Part shown: piece by piece, positions 26,200 through 34,780 of the stretch
Numbering within the stretch: the stretch's first letter is position 1
How the letters are laid out: each line of letters opens with the position of its first letter
Assembly: GCA_963762865.1 (NCBI GenBank)
Contig: CAVXNC010000024.1
Location: 148,031 to 212,030, forward strand
Reading direction: 5' to 3'
Source of the DNA: DATHAP01 sp963762865
Lineage (GTDB): Bacteria; Actinomycetota; Actinomycetes; JACCUZ01
Length of the DNA stretch: 64,000 bases
Notes under the pieces: generated by a model
Database searches by the model: none
Told to the model about the DNA's origin: nothing
What the model saw: the letters and a program-made list of their open reading frames with translations, nothing else
Position numbers and translations under genes: made by a program

Positions 26200-27429
26200 T
26201 CAGCTCAGCACGAACTCGTCGCCGCGCAGCACCGGCGTGACGTGCCCGTCGGCCCCGATTCCGTCGATCTCGACGTCCGGGCTGCCGACGACGACGTCGA
26301 CGTGGGTGGCCGACTGGTTGACGCCGGCATCGATCCGCTGCTGCACGTCGAGGTCGGTGCCGCCCTCGATCGTGGTCGGGAAGCCGGCGCCCCAGGCGAT
26401 GTGCGACGCGGAGTTCTCGTCGTAGAGCATGTCGCGGTACGTGAGCTGGGTCCGGCGCACCCGGGAGTCGCCGTCGACGATCGCCACCTCGCCCAGGTGC
26501 CGGGCGCGCGGGACGCTGTCCATCTGGTGGTGGACCGCCTCCTCGCCGGCCGCCGCCTTCGCGCTACGGACCGACCCGTCGCCGAGCTCGAGCACCAGGC
26601 CGTCGACGAGGACGTTCATCTGCTGCAGGAAGAAGGGCGCCGTCGTGCTGAGCGTGCCGTCGGCACGACGCCAGTCCGGTGAGGTGTAGACCTCCTCGGT
26701 CGGCAGGTTGGCGACGAACGCGGTGCCCGCGTCGTTCGTGTGCTCCGCGGTCACCCATCGCGACTGCGGCACGAGTCCGACGACGAGGTCCGTGCCCGGA
26801 CCGCGGAACCGCACCCGGTCGAATCCGCGGTCGTTGAGCAGGTCCCGACGACGCGCGAGCTTGGCGAGGTGCTCCCGCCACGACACGACCGGGTCCTCCT
26901 CGTCGAGGCGGGTCGCCACCGCGACGGCCTGCCAGAGCCGCTCGACGTCCGGGGTGCCGAAGAGGCTCTCCGCCCACCCCGCGTTGGGTGCGGCGACGAC
27001 GGTCCACGCGACGTGGTCGGCACCCAGCACCTGCATCGAGGCCTTCGCTCGCTCGACCGGGAGCGACGCGGCCAGCCTGGCCGGGTCGGCACCGTCCATC
27101 AGCGTCGGGTTCGGGTTGCCGGTGAGCCCGATGACGGCGACGTCGTCGGTCTGCCAGGCGTTGATCGCGTCGACCTCGTGCTGGAGCGACAGGCCCAGCG
27201 CATCCTCGGGCGCCATGTCCACGGTCGCCCGCTGCAGGTGCTGGTCGACGTAGTCGATGGTGACGTGGCTGGCCCCGACGCGGTAGGCCTCGGCGGCCAC
27301 AGCACGGGCCACGTCCGCGTGCTCGACCATGCCGCGCACCACGACGCGCTGCCCGAGCTGGACGTTCACACCCACGCGCACGACGAGCCTGGCGTAGGCC
27401 TCCAGCAGGTGGTCGTACGGCTCGGTCAT
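26200..27429 (-). CDS. Aminopeptidase, M29 (thermophilic metalloprotease) family
   Basis: 409-residue M29 metallo-aminopeptidase, expected to remove N-terminal residues from peptides in the cytoplasm using two metal ions. Diagnostic blocks are the N-terminal YARLVVRVGVNVQLGQRVVV, the central FRGPGTDLVVGL, ANLPTEEVYTSPDWRRADG containing metal ligand glutamates, and the C-terminal THVDVVVGSPDVEIDG. The final strand GHVTPVLRGDEFVL is family-typical. ATG at 27429 has GGGAG about 9 bases upstream. Length matches the family. The 182 bases upstream lead to a small plus-strand reading frame. Confidence 0.9.
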   Translation of the reverse strand: MTEPYDHLLEAYARLVVRVGVNVQLGQRVVVRGMVEHADVARAVAAEAYRVGASHVTIDYVDQHLQRATVDMAPEDALGLSLQHEVDAINAWQTDDVAVIGLTGNPNPTLMDGADPARLAASLPVERAKASMQVLGADHVAWTVVAAPNAGWAESLFGTPDVERLWQAVAVATRLDEEDPVVSWREHLAKLARRRDLLNDRGFDRVRFRGPGTDLVVGLVPQSRWVTAEHTNDAGTAFVANLPTEEVYTSPDWRRADGTLSTTAPFFLQQMNVLVDGLVLELGDGSVRSAKAAAGEEAVHHQMDSVPRARHLGEVAIVDGDSRVRRTQLTYRDMLYDENSASHIAWGAGFPTTIEGGTDLDVQQRIDAGVNQSATHVDVVVGSPDVEIDGIGADGHVTPVLRGDEFVLS

Positions 27430-27611
27430 CGGCTCGCTCCCGTCGCTCGGCTGCCCCGCCACGCTACCCGGCGGCACGGGACACCGGTCCCGGCCCGGCG
27501 GCCCTCACGTCGGGACAGCCTCGGGACCTGCGCCCGATGCGCCCGGGACAGAACCGCGACGACAGTCCGAAGCGACAGGAGCAGTACACACCCACTCGCG
27601 CAGGAGATCCC

Positions 27612-27785
27612 TTGTCCACCACCGTCGTCGCCGCGGTCGTCGCGGCCGTCGCCCTCATCGGCGGCGCCGGTGCGATCGACGGCGGTCCCGGCGGCGCGGA
27701 CACGGCACCTTCCGGGCGTACGTCCGTCAGCTCGGCGCACGACCACGTCGTGCGGCCGATGACCACGGTATGGCGCCCGCGCTGA
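27612..27785 (+). CDS. Possible small secreted or membrane peptide (57 aa)
   Basis: A TTG codon at 27612 preceded by AGGAG (5-base spacing) opens a 57-codon frame. Residues 2-22 (STTVVAAVVAAVALIGGAGA) form a hydrophobic, alanine/valine-rich segment like a signal peptide or single membrane span; the rest is polar and ends VVRPMTTVWRPR. I know no family for it. The good ribosome site and the signal-like start favour a real gene, but its small size and TTG start leave doubt. Confidence 0.4.
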   Translation: MSTTVVAAVVAAVALIGGAGAIDGGPGGADTAPSGRTSVSSAHDHVVRPMTTVWRPR

Positions 27786-27806
27786 CACCTCCGTCGTGAC
27801 ATGCAC

Positions 27807-27840
27807 GAGGGCGGCTCCCCCGTAGTGGGGAGCCGCCCTC
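27807..27840 (-). terminator. Strong hairpin downstream of groEL
   Basis: Perfect 14-bp arms GAGGGCGGCTCCCC (27807-27820) and GGGGAGCCGCCCTC (27827-27840) with a CGTAGT loop. It lies 50 bases after the groEL stop and 22 bases after the small plus-strand frame, so it can end transcription from both sides. No T-run, as usual in high-GC actinobacteria. Confidence 0.8.
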
Positions 27841-27851
27841 GCGGTCGATCA

Positions 27852-27887
27852 GGTCGTGCCGGTCGTGCAGGTGGTGCGGGTGGCGCG
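27852..27887. repeat. 9-bp tandem repeat directly after the groEL stop
   Basis: Four successive 9-bp units on the plus strand: GGTCGTGCC, GGTCGTGCA, GGTGGTGCG, GGTGGCGCG. The array ends two bases before the groEL stop codon complement. The same unit family (GGTAGTGCG) occurs after the stop of the peptide-binding protein at 56533-56577. It lies between the groEL stop and its terminator, so it would be in the mRNA 3' end. Confidence 0.8.
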
Positions 27888-27889
27888 GA

Positions 27890-29524
<1,635 letters not shown>

Positions 29525-29647
29525 GCGGTTTTCGGTCCTCCCGATCGGGGTGGAAGCAGGATCCGGGGGTGCCCGCGACGGACGGTCGGCCCGGGCGGCG
29601 GTCGTCGCCGGCACCGGACCGGCCTCACCTGGCCGGTTCCAGTCGTT

Positions 29648-29674
29648 CTGTCACTCTCACGTGTCGAGTGCTAA
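29648..29674 (-). promoter_or_regulatory. Second, degenerate CIRCE operator
   Basis: CTGTCACTC (29648-29656), nine bases, GAGTGCTAA (29666-29674). The right arm is a perfect CIRCE half-site; the left arm matches 6 of 9 positions of TTAGCACTC. It sits between the main CIRCE and the groEL start, with exactly the same 9-base spacing, and would give HrcA a second binding place. Confidence 0.55.
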
Positions 29675-29680
29675 CGACAA

Positions 29681-29709
29681 TGATTAGCACTCAGCCCCGT
29701 CGAGTGCAA
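29681..29709 (-). promoter_or_regulatory. Candidate groEL promoter
   Basis: On the minus strand TTGCAC (29709-29704), a 17-base spacer and TAATCA (29686-29681) form a sigma-70-like promoter inside the CIRCE element. The -35 is good, the -10 moderate. The placement agrees with HrcA repression by occlusion. The transcript would carry a leader of about 150 bases. Confidence 0.5.
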
Positions 29710-29710
29710 G
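29684..29710 (-). promoter_or_regulatory. CIRCE operator (HrcA binding site) of groEL
   Basis: TTAGCACTC (29684-29692), nine bases, GAGTGCAAG (29702-29710), against the consensus TTAGCACTC-N9-GAGTGCTAA: the left arm is perfect and the right arm differs at two positions. CIRCE is bound by the heat-shock repressor HrcA. It overlaps the predicted promoter, so binding would block initiation. Confidence 0.92.
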
Positions 29711-29790
29711 CGGTCGGGACGCTCCGGAGCTCCGACCGCGCGCTTCACAGGCCGGTCGCGATCGATCACCGCACGCCGGATCCGCCGCGC

Positions 29791-29876
29791 ATTGATCACG
29801 CCCGCGTGGTCATTGGTTGCTGAGCGCGGCAAATTTGCCCCGTCCAGGGTGCATTGACCACGCCCGCGTGATCAAT
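29791..29876. repeat. 86-bp dispersed double-palindrome repeat, copy 1
   Basis: Outer arms ATTGATCACGC and GCGTGATCAAT are reverse complements; just inside, CGTGGTCATTG and the later CATTGACCACG pair again, so each end is itself a near-palindrome. The centre holds GCGGCAAATTTGCC. A second copy of identical length lies at 48667-48752 with most positions conserved. It lies between cspA and the groEL promoter, outside any gene. The nature (mobile miniature element, terminator, or protein-binding site) is unknown. Confidence 0.85.
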
Positions 29877-29931
29877 GTGGAGGGGCTCGAGGGGTGGAGG
29901 GGGCGGACGTCGAGCCCTCTGACACGCGAGA

Positions 29932-29963
29932 ACGGCCCGGCCCCCGCTGGGGGGCCGGGCCGT
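29932..29963 (-). terminator. Terminator hairpin of cspA
   Basis: Arms ACGGCCCGGCCCCC (29932-29945) and GGGGGCCGGGCCGT (29950-29963) pair perfectly around a GCTG loop. It begins 18 bases after the cspA stop codon on the minus strand. No T-run follows. Confidence 0.8.
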
Positions 29964-29981
29964 CGTCGACGGACCGGACGG

Positions 29982-30185
29982 TCAGACGACCGCTCGGACC
30001 GAGTCCGCCTGCGGACCCTTCTGACCCTCCGAGATCTCGAACTCGACGCGCTGCCCCTCCTCGAGGGAGCGGTAGCCGTCCATCTGGATCGCGCTGTAGT
30101 GGACGAAGACGTCCGCGCCACCGTCAACCGCGATGAAGCCGTAGCCCTTCTCGCTGTTGAACCACTTGACGGAGCCCTGAGCCAT
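29982..30185 (-). CDS. cspA: Cold shock protein CspA family
   Basis: 67-residue OB-fold cold shock protein, a single-strand nucleic acid chaperone. RNP1-type KGYGFIAVDG (about residues 14-23) and RNP2-type VFVHYSAI (about 27-34) are complete, after the usual MAQGSVKWFNSEKGYGF start. AGGAG lies about 8 bases before the ATG. The 232 bases between this start and the thrC end contain no gene and presumably hold the promoter and long leader usual for such genes. A hairpin terminator follows the stop. Confidence 0.97.
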   Translation of the reverse strand: MAQGSVKWFNSEKGYGFIAVDGGADVFVHYSAIQMDGYRSLEEGQRVEFEISEGQKGPQADSVRAVV

Positions 30186-30417
30186 GCTGTTACTCCTGGT
30201 GCTGAGCCGACAGGCCGCACACGTCGCGCGGCCCGGGTCGTGCTCGTACCAAGTCGTCGTGGCTCGACCGAGCGGCAGCGTAGTGGCGGCGATCACGCCT
30301 GCGGGGCAAATCCGTGACATCGGTCGGTGTCGCGATCGGGGCGTCCGGGGCGAACCACCCGGTCGGCGCATCGCGCGCGAACCAGGCGAGCTCGCCCCGG
30401 GCCCGGGACGGGCGGCC

Positions 30418-31713
30418 TCAGCCGAGGCCGGCGGCGGTGAACGCGTCCGCCGAGGCCGGGATCGTCGCGGCCGGGCCGACCACGGGCGACACCGCGTCCA
30501 GGGTCTTGAGCCCGTCGCCGGTGTTGAAGACGACCGTGTCGGCCTCCGGGTCGAGCTGCCCGGCGGCGAGCAGCTTCTTCAAGGTCGCCACCGTGACGCC
30601 GCCGGCAGTCTCGGCGAAGATCCCTTCGGTCCTCGCCAGCAGCCGGATGCCCTCCACGACCTCCTCGTCGGTCACGTCCTCGACGGCGCCACCGGTCCGT
30701 CGAACGGTGTCGAGGACGTACGGCCCGTCCGCCGGGTTGCCGATCGCCAGCGACTTGGCGATCGTCGACGGTCGCACCGGACGTACGACGTCATGGCCGG
30801 CCTTGAACGCCGCCGACACCGGCGAGCAGCCGGTCGCCTGCGCGCCGTAGATCCGGTAGGGCGTCGGCTCGACGAGACCCAGCGTCCCGAGCTCGCCGAA
30901 CGCCTTGTCCACCTTGGTCAGCTGCGAGCCCGACGCCACGGGGATCACGACCTGCTCCGGCAGTCGCCAGCCCAGCGCCTCGGCCACCTCGTAGCCCAGC
31001 GTCTTCGAGCCCTCGGCGTAGTACGGCCGCACGTTGACGTTCACGAACGCCCAGTCCTCGTGCTCGCCGGCCAGCTCGGAGGCGACCCGGTTGACGTCGT
31101 CGTACGTCCCCTCCACCGCGACGAGCGTGCCGCCGTAGACCGCGGTGGTCACGATCTTCTGCTGCTCGAGGTCGGCCGGGACGAGCACGACGGAGCGGAT
31201 GCCGGCGCGTGCTGCCGCCGCAGCGACGGCATTGGCCAGGTTGCCGGTCGACGGGCAGGCCAGCGTGGAGAAGCCGAGCTCGCGGGCGGCGGCCAGCGCC
31301 ACGGCGACCACGCGGTCCTTGAACGAGTGCGTCGGGTTGGCGCTGTCGTCCTTGACCCACAGGGCGCGCATGCCGAGGGCCTTGGCCAGGTTGTGCGCCG
31401 GGACGAGCGGCGTGCCACCCGGCTCGAGGTTCGGCACGTCGCGCACGGTGGTCGGCACCGGCAGCAGGCCCTGGTAGCGCCAGATGTTGGCGGGCCCGGA
31501 CTCGATCGACTCGCGGGTGACGGTCCCGAAGTCGTAGGCCACCTCGAGCGGGCCGAAGCACTCGCCGCAGGCGTAGAAGGGGCCGAGCGGCTGGGTGGCC
31601 CCGCACTCGCGACAGGACAGTGCCCGTGCGGGCCCGAGGTCGGGCGGGGCAGCAGCGGTGGTGCTGGGCGGGGTGGTCGACACCGTGGGTACGGCGGACA
31701 GGCTGGTCGTCAC
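30418..31713 (-). CDS. thrC: Threonine synthase (zinc-ribbon type)
   Basis: 431-residue PLP enzyme that converts O-phosphohomoserine to threonine. An N-terminal zinc ribbon, CRECG and CGECFGPLEVAYDF (about residues 34-62), precedes the fold-type II core. The PLP lysine lies in PTHSFKDRVV (about 127-136), the phosphate loop is CPSTGNLANAVAAAAARAG, and ARTEGIFAETAGGVT is near the C-terminus. It is the actinobacterial/archaeal form of ThrC. GTG at 31713 is the start. A SAM-I riboswitch lies directly upstream, its 3' strand touching the ribosome site. Neither hom nor thrB is nearby, so the gene stands alone. Confidence 0.95.
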   Translation of the reverse strand: MTTSLSAVPTVSTTPPSTTAAAPPDLGPARALSCRECGATQPLGPFYACGECFGPLEVAYDFGTVTRESIESGPANIWRYQGLLPVPTTVRDVPNLEPGGTPLVPAHNLAKALGMRALWVKDDSANPTHSFKDRVVAVALAAARELGFSTLACPSTGNLANAVAAAAARAGIRSVVLVPADLEQQKIVTTAVYGGTLVAVEGTYDDVNRVASELAGEHEDWAFVNVNVRPYYAEGSKTLGYEVAEALGWRLPEQVVIPVASGSQLTKVDKAFGELGTLGLVEPTPYRIYGAQATGCSPVSAAFKAGHDVVRPVRPSTIAKSLAIGNPADGPYVLDTVRRTGGAVEDVTDEEVVEGIRLLARTEGIFAETAGGVTVATLKKLLAAGQLDPEADTVVFNTGDGLKTLDAVSPVVGPAATIPASADAFTAAGLG

Positions 31714-31730
31714 GCGGATCGCGTCCTCTC

Positions 31731-31844
31731 CTCATCTGTCCCGGACGCACACTGCGCCGGGTCGGAGTTGGCACCGTGACCGAGTGCGAGTCGGTGCGGT
31801 TGCCGGGGCGTCAACGGGCCGTTCCCTCTGCCCCTCTGGATGAG
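31731..31844 (-). promoter_or_regulatory. SAM-I (S-box) riboswitch upstream of thrC
   Basis: Read on the minus strand, P1 pairs CUCAUC (31844-31839) with GAUGAG (31736-31731). Between them are the P2 stem GGGGC/GCCCC, the conserved AGAGGGAACGGCCCG and CCGGCAACC core strings, the P3 stem GCACCG/CGGUGC, the GUGCCAACUCC joining segment, and the P4 stem CCCGG/CCGGG. This is the full SAM-I layout. The ribosome site (GGAGAGGA) directly follows and partly overlaps the 3' P1 strand, so control of translation is likely: SAM binding would stabilise P1 and hide it. It is read with the thrC transcript. Confidence 0.92.
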
Positions 31845-31920
31845 CGGTGTTCAGTTGTGCCACTCACGGTACGTCGCCTGCCCAGCCCCCGGACAGCCCG
31901 GTCCACCCCCCGAGACAGGC

Positions 31921-32373
31921 GTGTCAGTGGAGGATGACGACGTGCGGACGGGGCTCCGGGTGCGGCAGGTGGCCAACTGGGTCAACCTGTCGACGCCGCT
32001 CGGGCTGCTGGCCGCGGCGGTCGGACGCGCCCGGGTGACGCGCGGACACGACGGGCTGATCCTGGCGCGTGGCTACCGGCTGCGGGTGCCGAGCGCGCCG
32101 GCCTTCACCGTCGGAAACGTCGTGCTGCTGCGGATCGACGACGACGCGCTGGCCCGCCGGCCGCGGCTGCTCGTCCACGAGGCGCGGCACGCGACGCAGT
32201 ACGCCTGGTGCGTCGGGCTGGTGATGCTGCCGCTCTACGGGCTGGCAGCAGCCTGGTCGTGGCTGCGGTGCCGCAACCCGGCGACGTACAACGTCTTCGA
32301 ACGGCTGGCGGGTCTTGCGGACGGCGGCTACCGCCTGCCGATGGGTGAGCGGCATGATCAGGGCCATGTCTGA
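31921..32373 (+). CDS. Hypothetical protein with HExxH-like motif
   Basis: 150-residue protein of no family I can name. It contains LLVHEARHATQYAW, an HExxH pattern at H86-H90 followed by a hydrophobic segment (about residues 94-112) and a C-terminal ERLAGLADGGYR. The arrangement recalls small zinc metallopeptidase-like proteins (DUF4157 and relatives), but a third metal ligand is not obvious. Start GTG 31921 (or GTG 31927). It overlaps the start of otsA by 8 bases, so the two genes are coupled. The region upstream carries the leftward SAM riboswitch. Confidence 0.6.
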   Translation: MSVEDDDVRTGLRVRQVANWVNLSTPLGLLAAAVGRARVTRGHDGLILARGYRLRVPSAPAFTVGNVVLLRIDDDALARRPRLLVHEARHATQYAWCVGLVMLPLYGLAAAWSWLRCRNPATYNVFERLAGLADGGYRLPMGERHDQGHV

Positions 32374-33829
32374 CGCGACCGCGGGCACTGCCGCACTGCT
32401 CGTCGCGTCGAACCGTGGACCGCTGTCCTTCACCGAGTCCGACGACGGCTCGCTCGTCGCGATCCGCGGCGGTGGCGGGCTGGTCTCGGGCCTGTCGTCG
32501 ATGGCCAACGGCGAGCGCGACCACGACGACGTCGTCTGGGTGTGCGCGGCTCTCACCGAGGGCGACCGGGCAGCCGCCCGGCACTCGCCGCGCGGCCGGC
32601 TCGACCAGGACGGACACGACACCGGCGGTCTCGCAGTGCGGATGCTCGACATCGACCCGGCCACCTTCCACCGCGCCTACAACGCGATCGCCAACTCGAC
32701 GCTGTGGTTCGTGCACCACCTGCTCTACGCGACGCCGACAGCGCCGGTCTTCGACGCCGGCTTCCGCCGCGAGTGGAGCGACTACGAGTCATACAACCGC
32801 GCCTTCGCGGAGGCGCTCGCGGACGAGGCGTCGTACGGCGCGAAGGTGCTCGTCCAGGACTACCACCTGACGCTGCTGCCCCGGCAGCTGCGGGAGCTGC
32901 GACCCGACCTGCGCATCGCGCACTTCTCGCACACGCCGTGGGCGCCGGTCGACTACTTCCGGCTGCTGCCGGCCGACGTCGCCCGCGAGACCCTGCTCGG
33001 GATGCTCGGCGCCGACCACGCGGGCTTCCACTCGCCGCGGTGGGCGCGCGCCTTCGGGCAGTGCTGCGCCGACCTGCTCGGAGCCAAGGTCGAGGACGGC
33101 CGGTCGGTGTCCTACGACGGGCACACGACCGGTCTGGGTGTGCACCCTCTCGGCGTCGACGGTGAGGCGTTGCGTGCGCGCGCCGCCGAGGACGACGTCG
33201 AGTCGCGGCTCGGCGCGCTGCGTCGCAAGCTCGGTGACCGCAAGGCCGTCGTGCGGGTCGACCGCACCGAGCTGTCGAAGAACATCGGCCGCGGGCTGCT
33301 CGCCTATGCCGAGCTGCTGCGCCGCTACCCCGAGTGGCGCGGGCGGGTCACCCACCTCGCGTCGGCCTACCCGAGCCGGCACGACCTGCCGGAGTACCGC
33401 GAGTACACCGCGACCGTGCAGCGCCTGGCGGCGGAGATCGAGGACGAGTTCGGCACCGAGGAATGGCGACCGATCGTGCTCGACGTGACCGACGACTACG
33501 CCCGGTCCCTCGCGCTCTACCGGATGGGTGACGTGCTGCTCGTCAACCCGGTGCGCGACGGGATGAACCTGGTGGCGAAGGAGATGCCGGTCGTCTCCGA
33601 GGGCGGGTGCGCGATCGTCCTGTCGACCGAGGCGGGCGCGGCGGACGAGCTGGCCGACGACGTGCTGCTCGTCAACCCCTTCGACGTCTCCGGCACGGCC
33701 GACGCGTTGCACGCCGCCCTGTCGATGGCCGACGACGATCGCGCGGCCCGCACCGCCCGGCTGCGGGCCGCGTCGGAACGGCTGCCACCGGCCCGGTGGC
33801 TCGCCGCGCAGATCAGCGCGCTGGACTGA
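32366..33829 (+). CDS. otsA: Trehalose-6-phosphate synthase
   Basis: 487-residue GT20 glycosyltransferase that joins UDP- or GDP-glucose to glucose-6-phosphate, giving trehalose-6-phosphate, a compatible-solute precursor. ASNRGPLSF near the N-terminus, LVQDYHLTLLPRQLRE (about residues 160-175), RIAHFSHTPWAPVDYFRLLP, RVDRTELSKNIGRGL, and VNPVRDGMNLVAKEM near 395-409 are the conserved blocks. ATG 32366 is preferred; ATG 32354 adds four residues. The partner phosphatase otsB lies 1.6 kb downstream on the opposite strand, with an ArsR operon between them. Confidence 0.94.
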   Translation: MSDATAGTAALLVASNRGPLSFTESDDGSLVAIRGGGGLVSGLSSMANGERDHDDVVWVCAALTEGDRAAARHSPRGRLDQDGHDTGGLAVRMLDIDPATFHRAYNAIANSTLWFVHHLLYATPTAPVFDAGFRREWSDYESYNRAFAEALADEASYGAKVLVQDYHLTLLPRQLRELRPDLRIAHFSHTPWAPVDYFRLLPADVARETLLGMLGADHAGFHSPRWARAFGQCCADLLGAKVEDGRSVSYDGHTTGLGVHPLGVDGEALRARAAEDDVESRLGALRRKLGDRKAVVRVDRTELSKNIGRGLLAYAELLRRYPEWRGRVTHLASAYPSRHDLPEYREYTATVQRLAAEIEDEFGTEEWRPIVLDVTDDYARSLALYRMGDVLLVNPVRDGMNLVAKEMPVVSEGGCAIVLSTEAGAADELADDVLLVNPFDVSGTADALHAALSMADDDRAARTARLRAASERLPPARWLAAQISALD

Positions 33830-33856
33830 GCAGCCCCGGCGCTCCTCGAGGTTTGT

Positions 33857-33872
33857 TCAACCAAGTGGTTGA
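33857..33872 (+). promoter_or_regulatory. ArsR-type operator 1
   Basis: TCAACCA-AG-TGGTTGA, a perfect 7-bp inverted repeat that overlaps the -35 box of the arsR promoter. This is the kind of site bound by ArsR/SmtB repressors of the ArsR-SRPBCC pairs. A second copy lies 46 bases downstream. Confidence 0.75.
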
Positions 33873-33898
33873 CAAGACGGCTGACCCGGCTCTACGGT
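33869..33898 (+). promoter_or_regulatory. Promoter of the arsR-SRPBCC operon
   Basis: TTGACA (33869-33874), an 18-base spacer and TACGGT (33893-33898), a good sigma-70-type promoter. Operator 1 covers the -35 and operator 2 the predicted start of transcription at about 33905, so repressor binding would block RNA polymerase. Confidence 0.7.
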
Positions 33899-33902
33899 TT
33901 GT

Positions 33903-33918
33903 TCAACCGATCAGTTGA
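33903..33918 (+). promoter_or_regulatory. ArsR-type operator 2
   Basis: TCAACCGATCAGTTGA, an inverted repeat with one mismatch that shares TCAAC and GTTGA half-sites with operator 1. It lies over the predicted transcription start and just before the ribosome site GAGGAAG of the arsR gene. Confidence 0.7.
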
Positions 33919-33928
33919 GGAAGCCATC

Positions 33929-34294
33929 GTGACCGACCAGCTCTCCCGGGTGTTCGCCGCCCTGGCCGACCCGACCCGCCGCGACATGGTCGCTCGGCTG
34001 ACGACCGGCGACGCGACCGTCAACGGCCTCGCAGCGCCGTACGCGGTGTCCGTCCAGGCCGTGTCCAAGCACCTCAAGGTGCTCGAGGAGGCGGGGCTGG
34101 TCAGCCGGAGCCGGGAGGCCCAGCGGCGCCCGGTGCACCTGGAGGCGGAGGTCTTCGACCTGATGACGAAGTGGATCGAGAAGTACCGCCGGCAGGCCGA
34201 GGAGCGCTACCAGCGCCTCGACGAGCTGCTGGCCGAGATGAACGACACCGACAGCGACAACGAGTCCGAACCTCAGGAAGGAACCGCATCATGA
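33929..34294 (+). CDS. ArsR family transcriptional regulator
   Basis: 121-residue winged-helix repressor. The helix-turn-helix spans VNGLAAPYAVSVQAVSKHLKV (about residues 32-52), preceded by the family motif ALADPTRRDMVARL. No metal-binding cysteines are present, so it is of the SdpR-like group rather than a metal sensor; the signal is unknown. GTG 33929 follows GAGGAAG by five bases. It overlaps the SRPBCC gene by ATGA, the usual pairing. Two operators and a promoter upstream suggest autoregulation. Confidence 0.93.
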   Translation: MTDQLSRVFAALADPTRRDMVARLTTGDATVNGLAAPYAVSVQAVSKHLKVLEEAGLVSRSREAQRRPVHLEAEVFDLMTKWIEKYRRQAEERYQRLDELLAEMNDTDSDNESEPQEGTAS

Positions 34295-34779
34295 CCACTG
34301 CCAAGGCACCCGAGGCGACCATCGAGGCCGACGCCGACGTCCCGATCATCCGGATCACCCGCGAGTTCGCCGGCACGCCGGAGCAGCTCTTCAAGGCGCA
34401 CACCGACCCCGACCTCTTCGCCCGGTGGGTCGGGCCGGCCGACGTCACCCCCAAGATCGACCACTGGGACGCCCGCGACGGCGGCTCCTGGCGGTTCCTC
34501 GGCATCCGCGGCGACGAGGAGTACGCATTCCGCGGCTGCTTCCACACCGTGAGCCCCGCGAAGATCGTGCAGACCTTCACCTGGGAAGCAATGCCGGACG
34601 GGGTGTCCCTGGAGACGGTGCGCTTCGAGGACCTCGGTGACGGCAGGACCCGCCTGGTCGCGGAGTCGCTCTGCGACAGCTTCGAGGCTCGTGACGGCTG
34701 GCTGGCCAGCGGCATGGAGACCGGCGTCAACGAGGGATACGCCAAGCTCGACGCCCTCATCGAGGACGGAGCCGTCTGA
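34291..34779 (+). CDS. SRPBCC/AHSA1 family protein
   Basis: 162-residue START-like lipid/hydrophobic-ligand binding fold. IIRITREFAGTPEQLFKAHTDPD, ARWVGPADVTPKIDHWDARDGG and the WEAMPDGVSLETVRFED block are typical of AHSA1-type proteins next to ArsR regulators. The ligand is unknown. It overlaps arsR at its start and is followed one base after its stop by the TIGR03086 gene, so three genes form one operon. Confidence 0.92.
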   Translation: MTTAKAPEATIEADADVPIIRITREFAGTPEQLFKAHTDPDLFARWVGPADVTPKIDHWDARDGGSWRFLGIRGDEEYAFRGCFHTVSPAKIVQTFTWEAMPDGVSLETVRFEDLGDGRTRLVAESLCDSFEARDGWLASGMETGVNEGYAKLDALIEDGAV

Positions 34780-34780
34780 C

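Noticed and set aside
29666..29692. GAGTGCTAA-N9-TTAGCACTC taken as the main CIRCE
   Set aside because: The arms are in everted order relative to the CIRCE consensus; the correctly ordered element is 29684-29710, and the everted pair arises from two adjacent elements.
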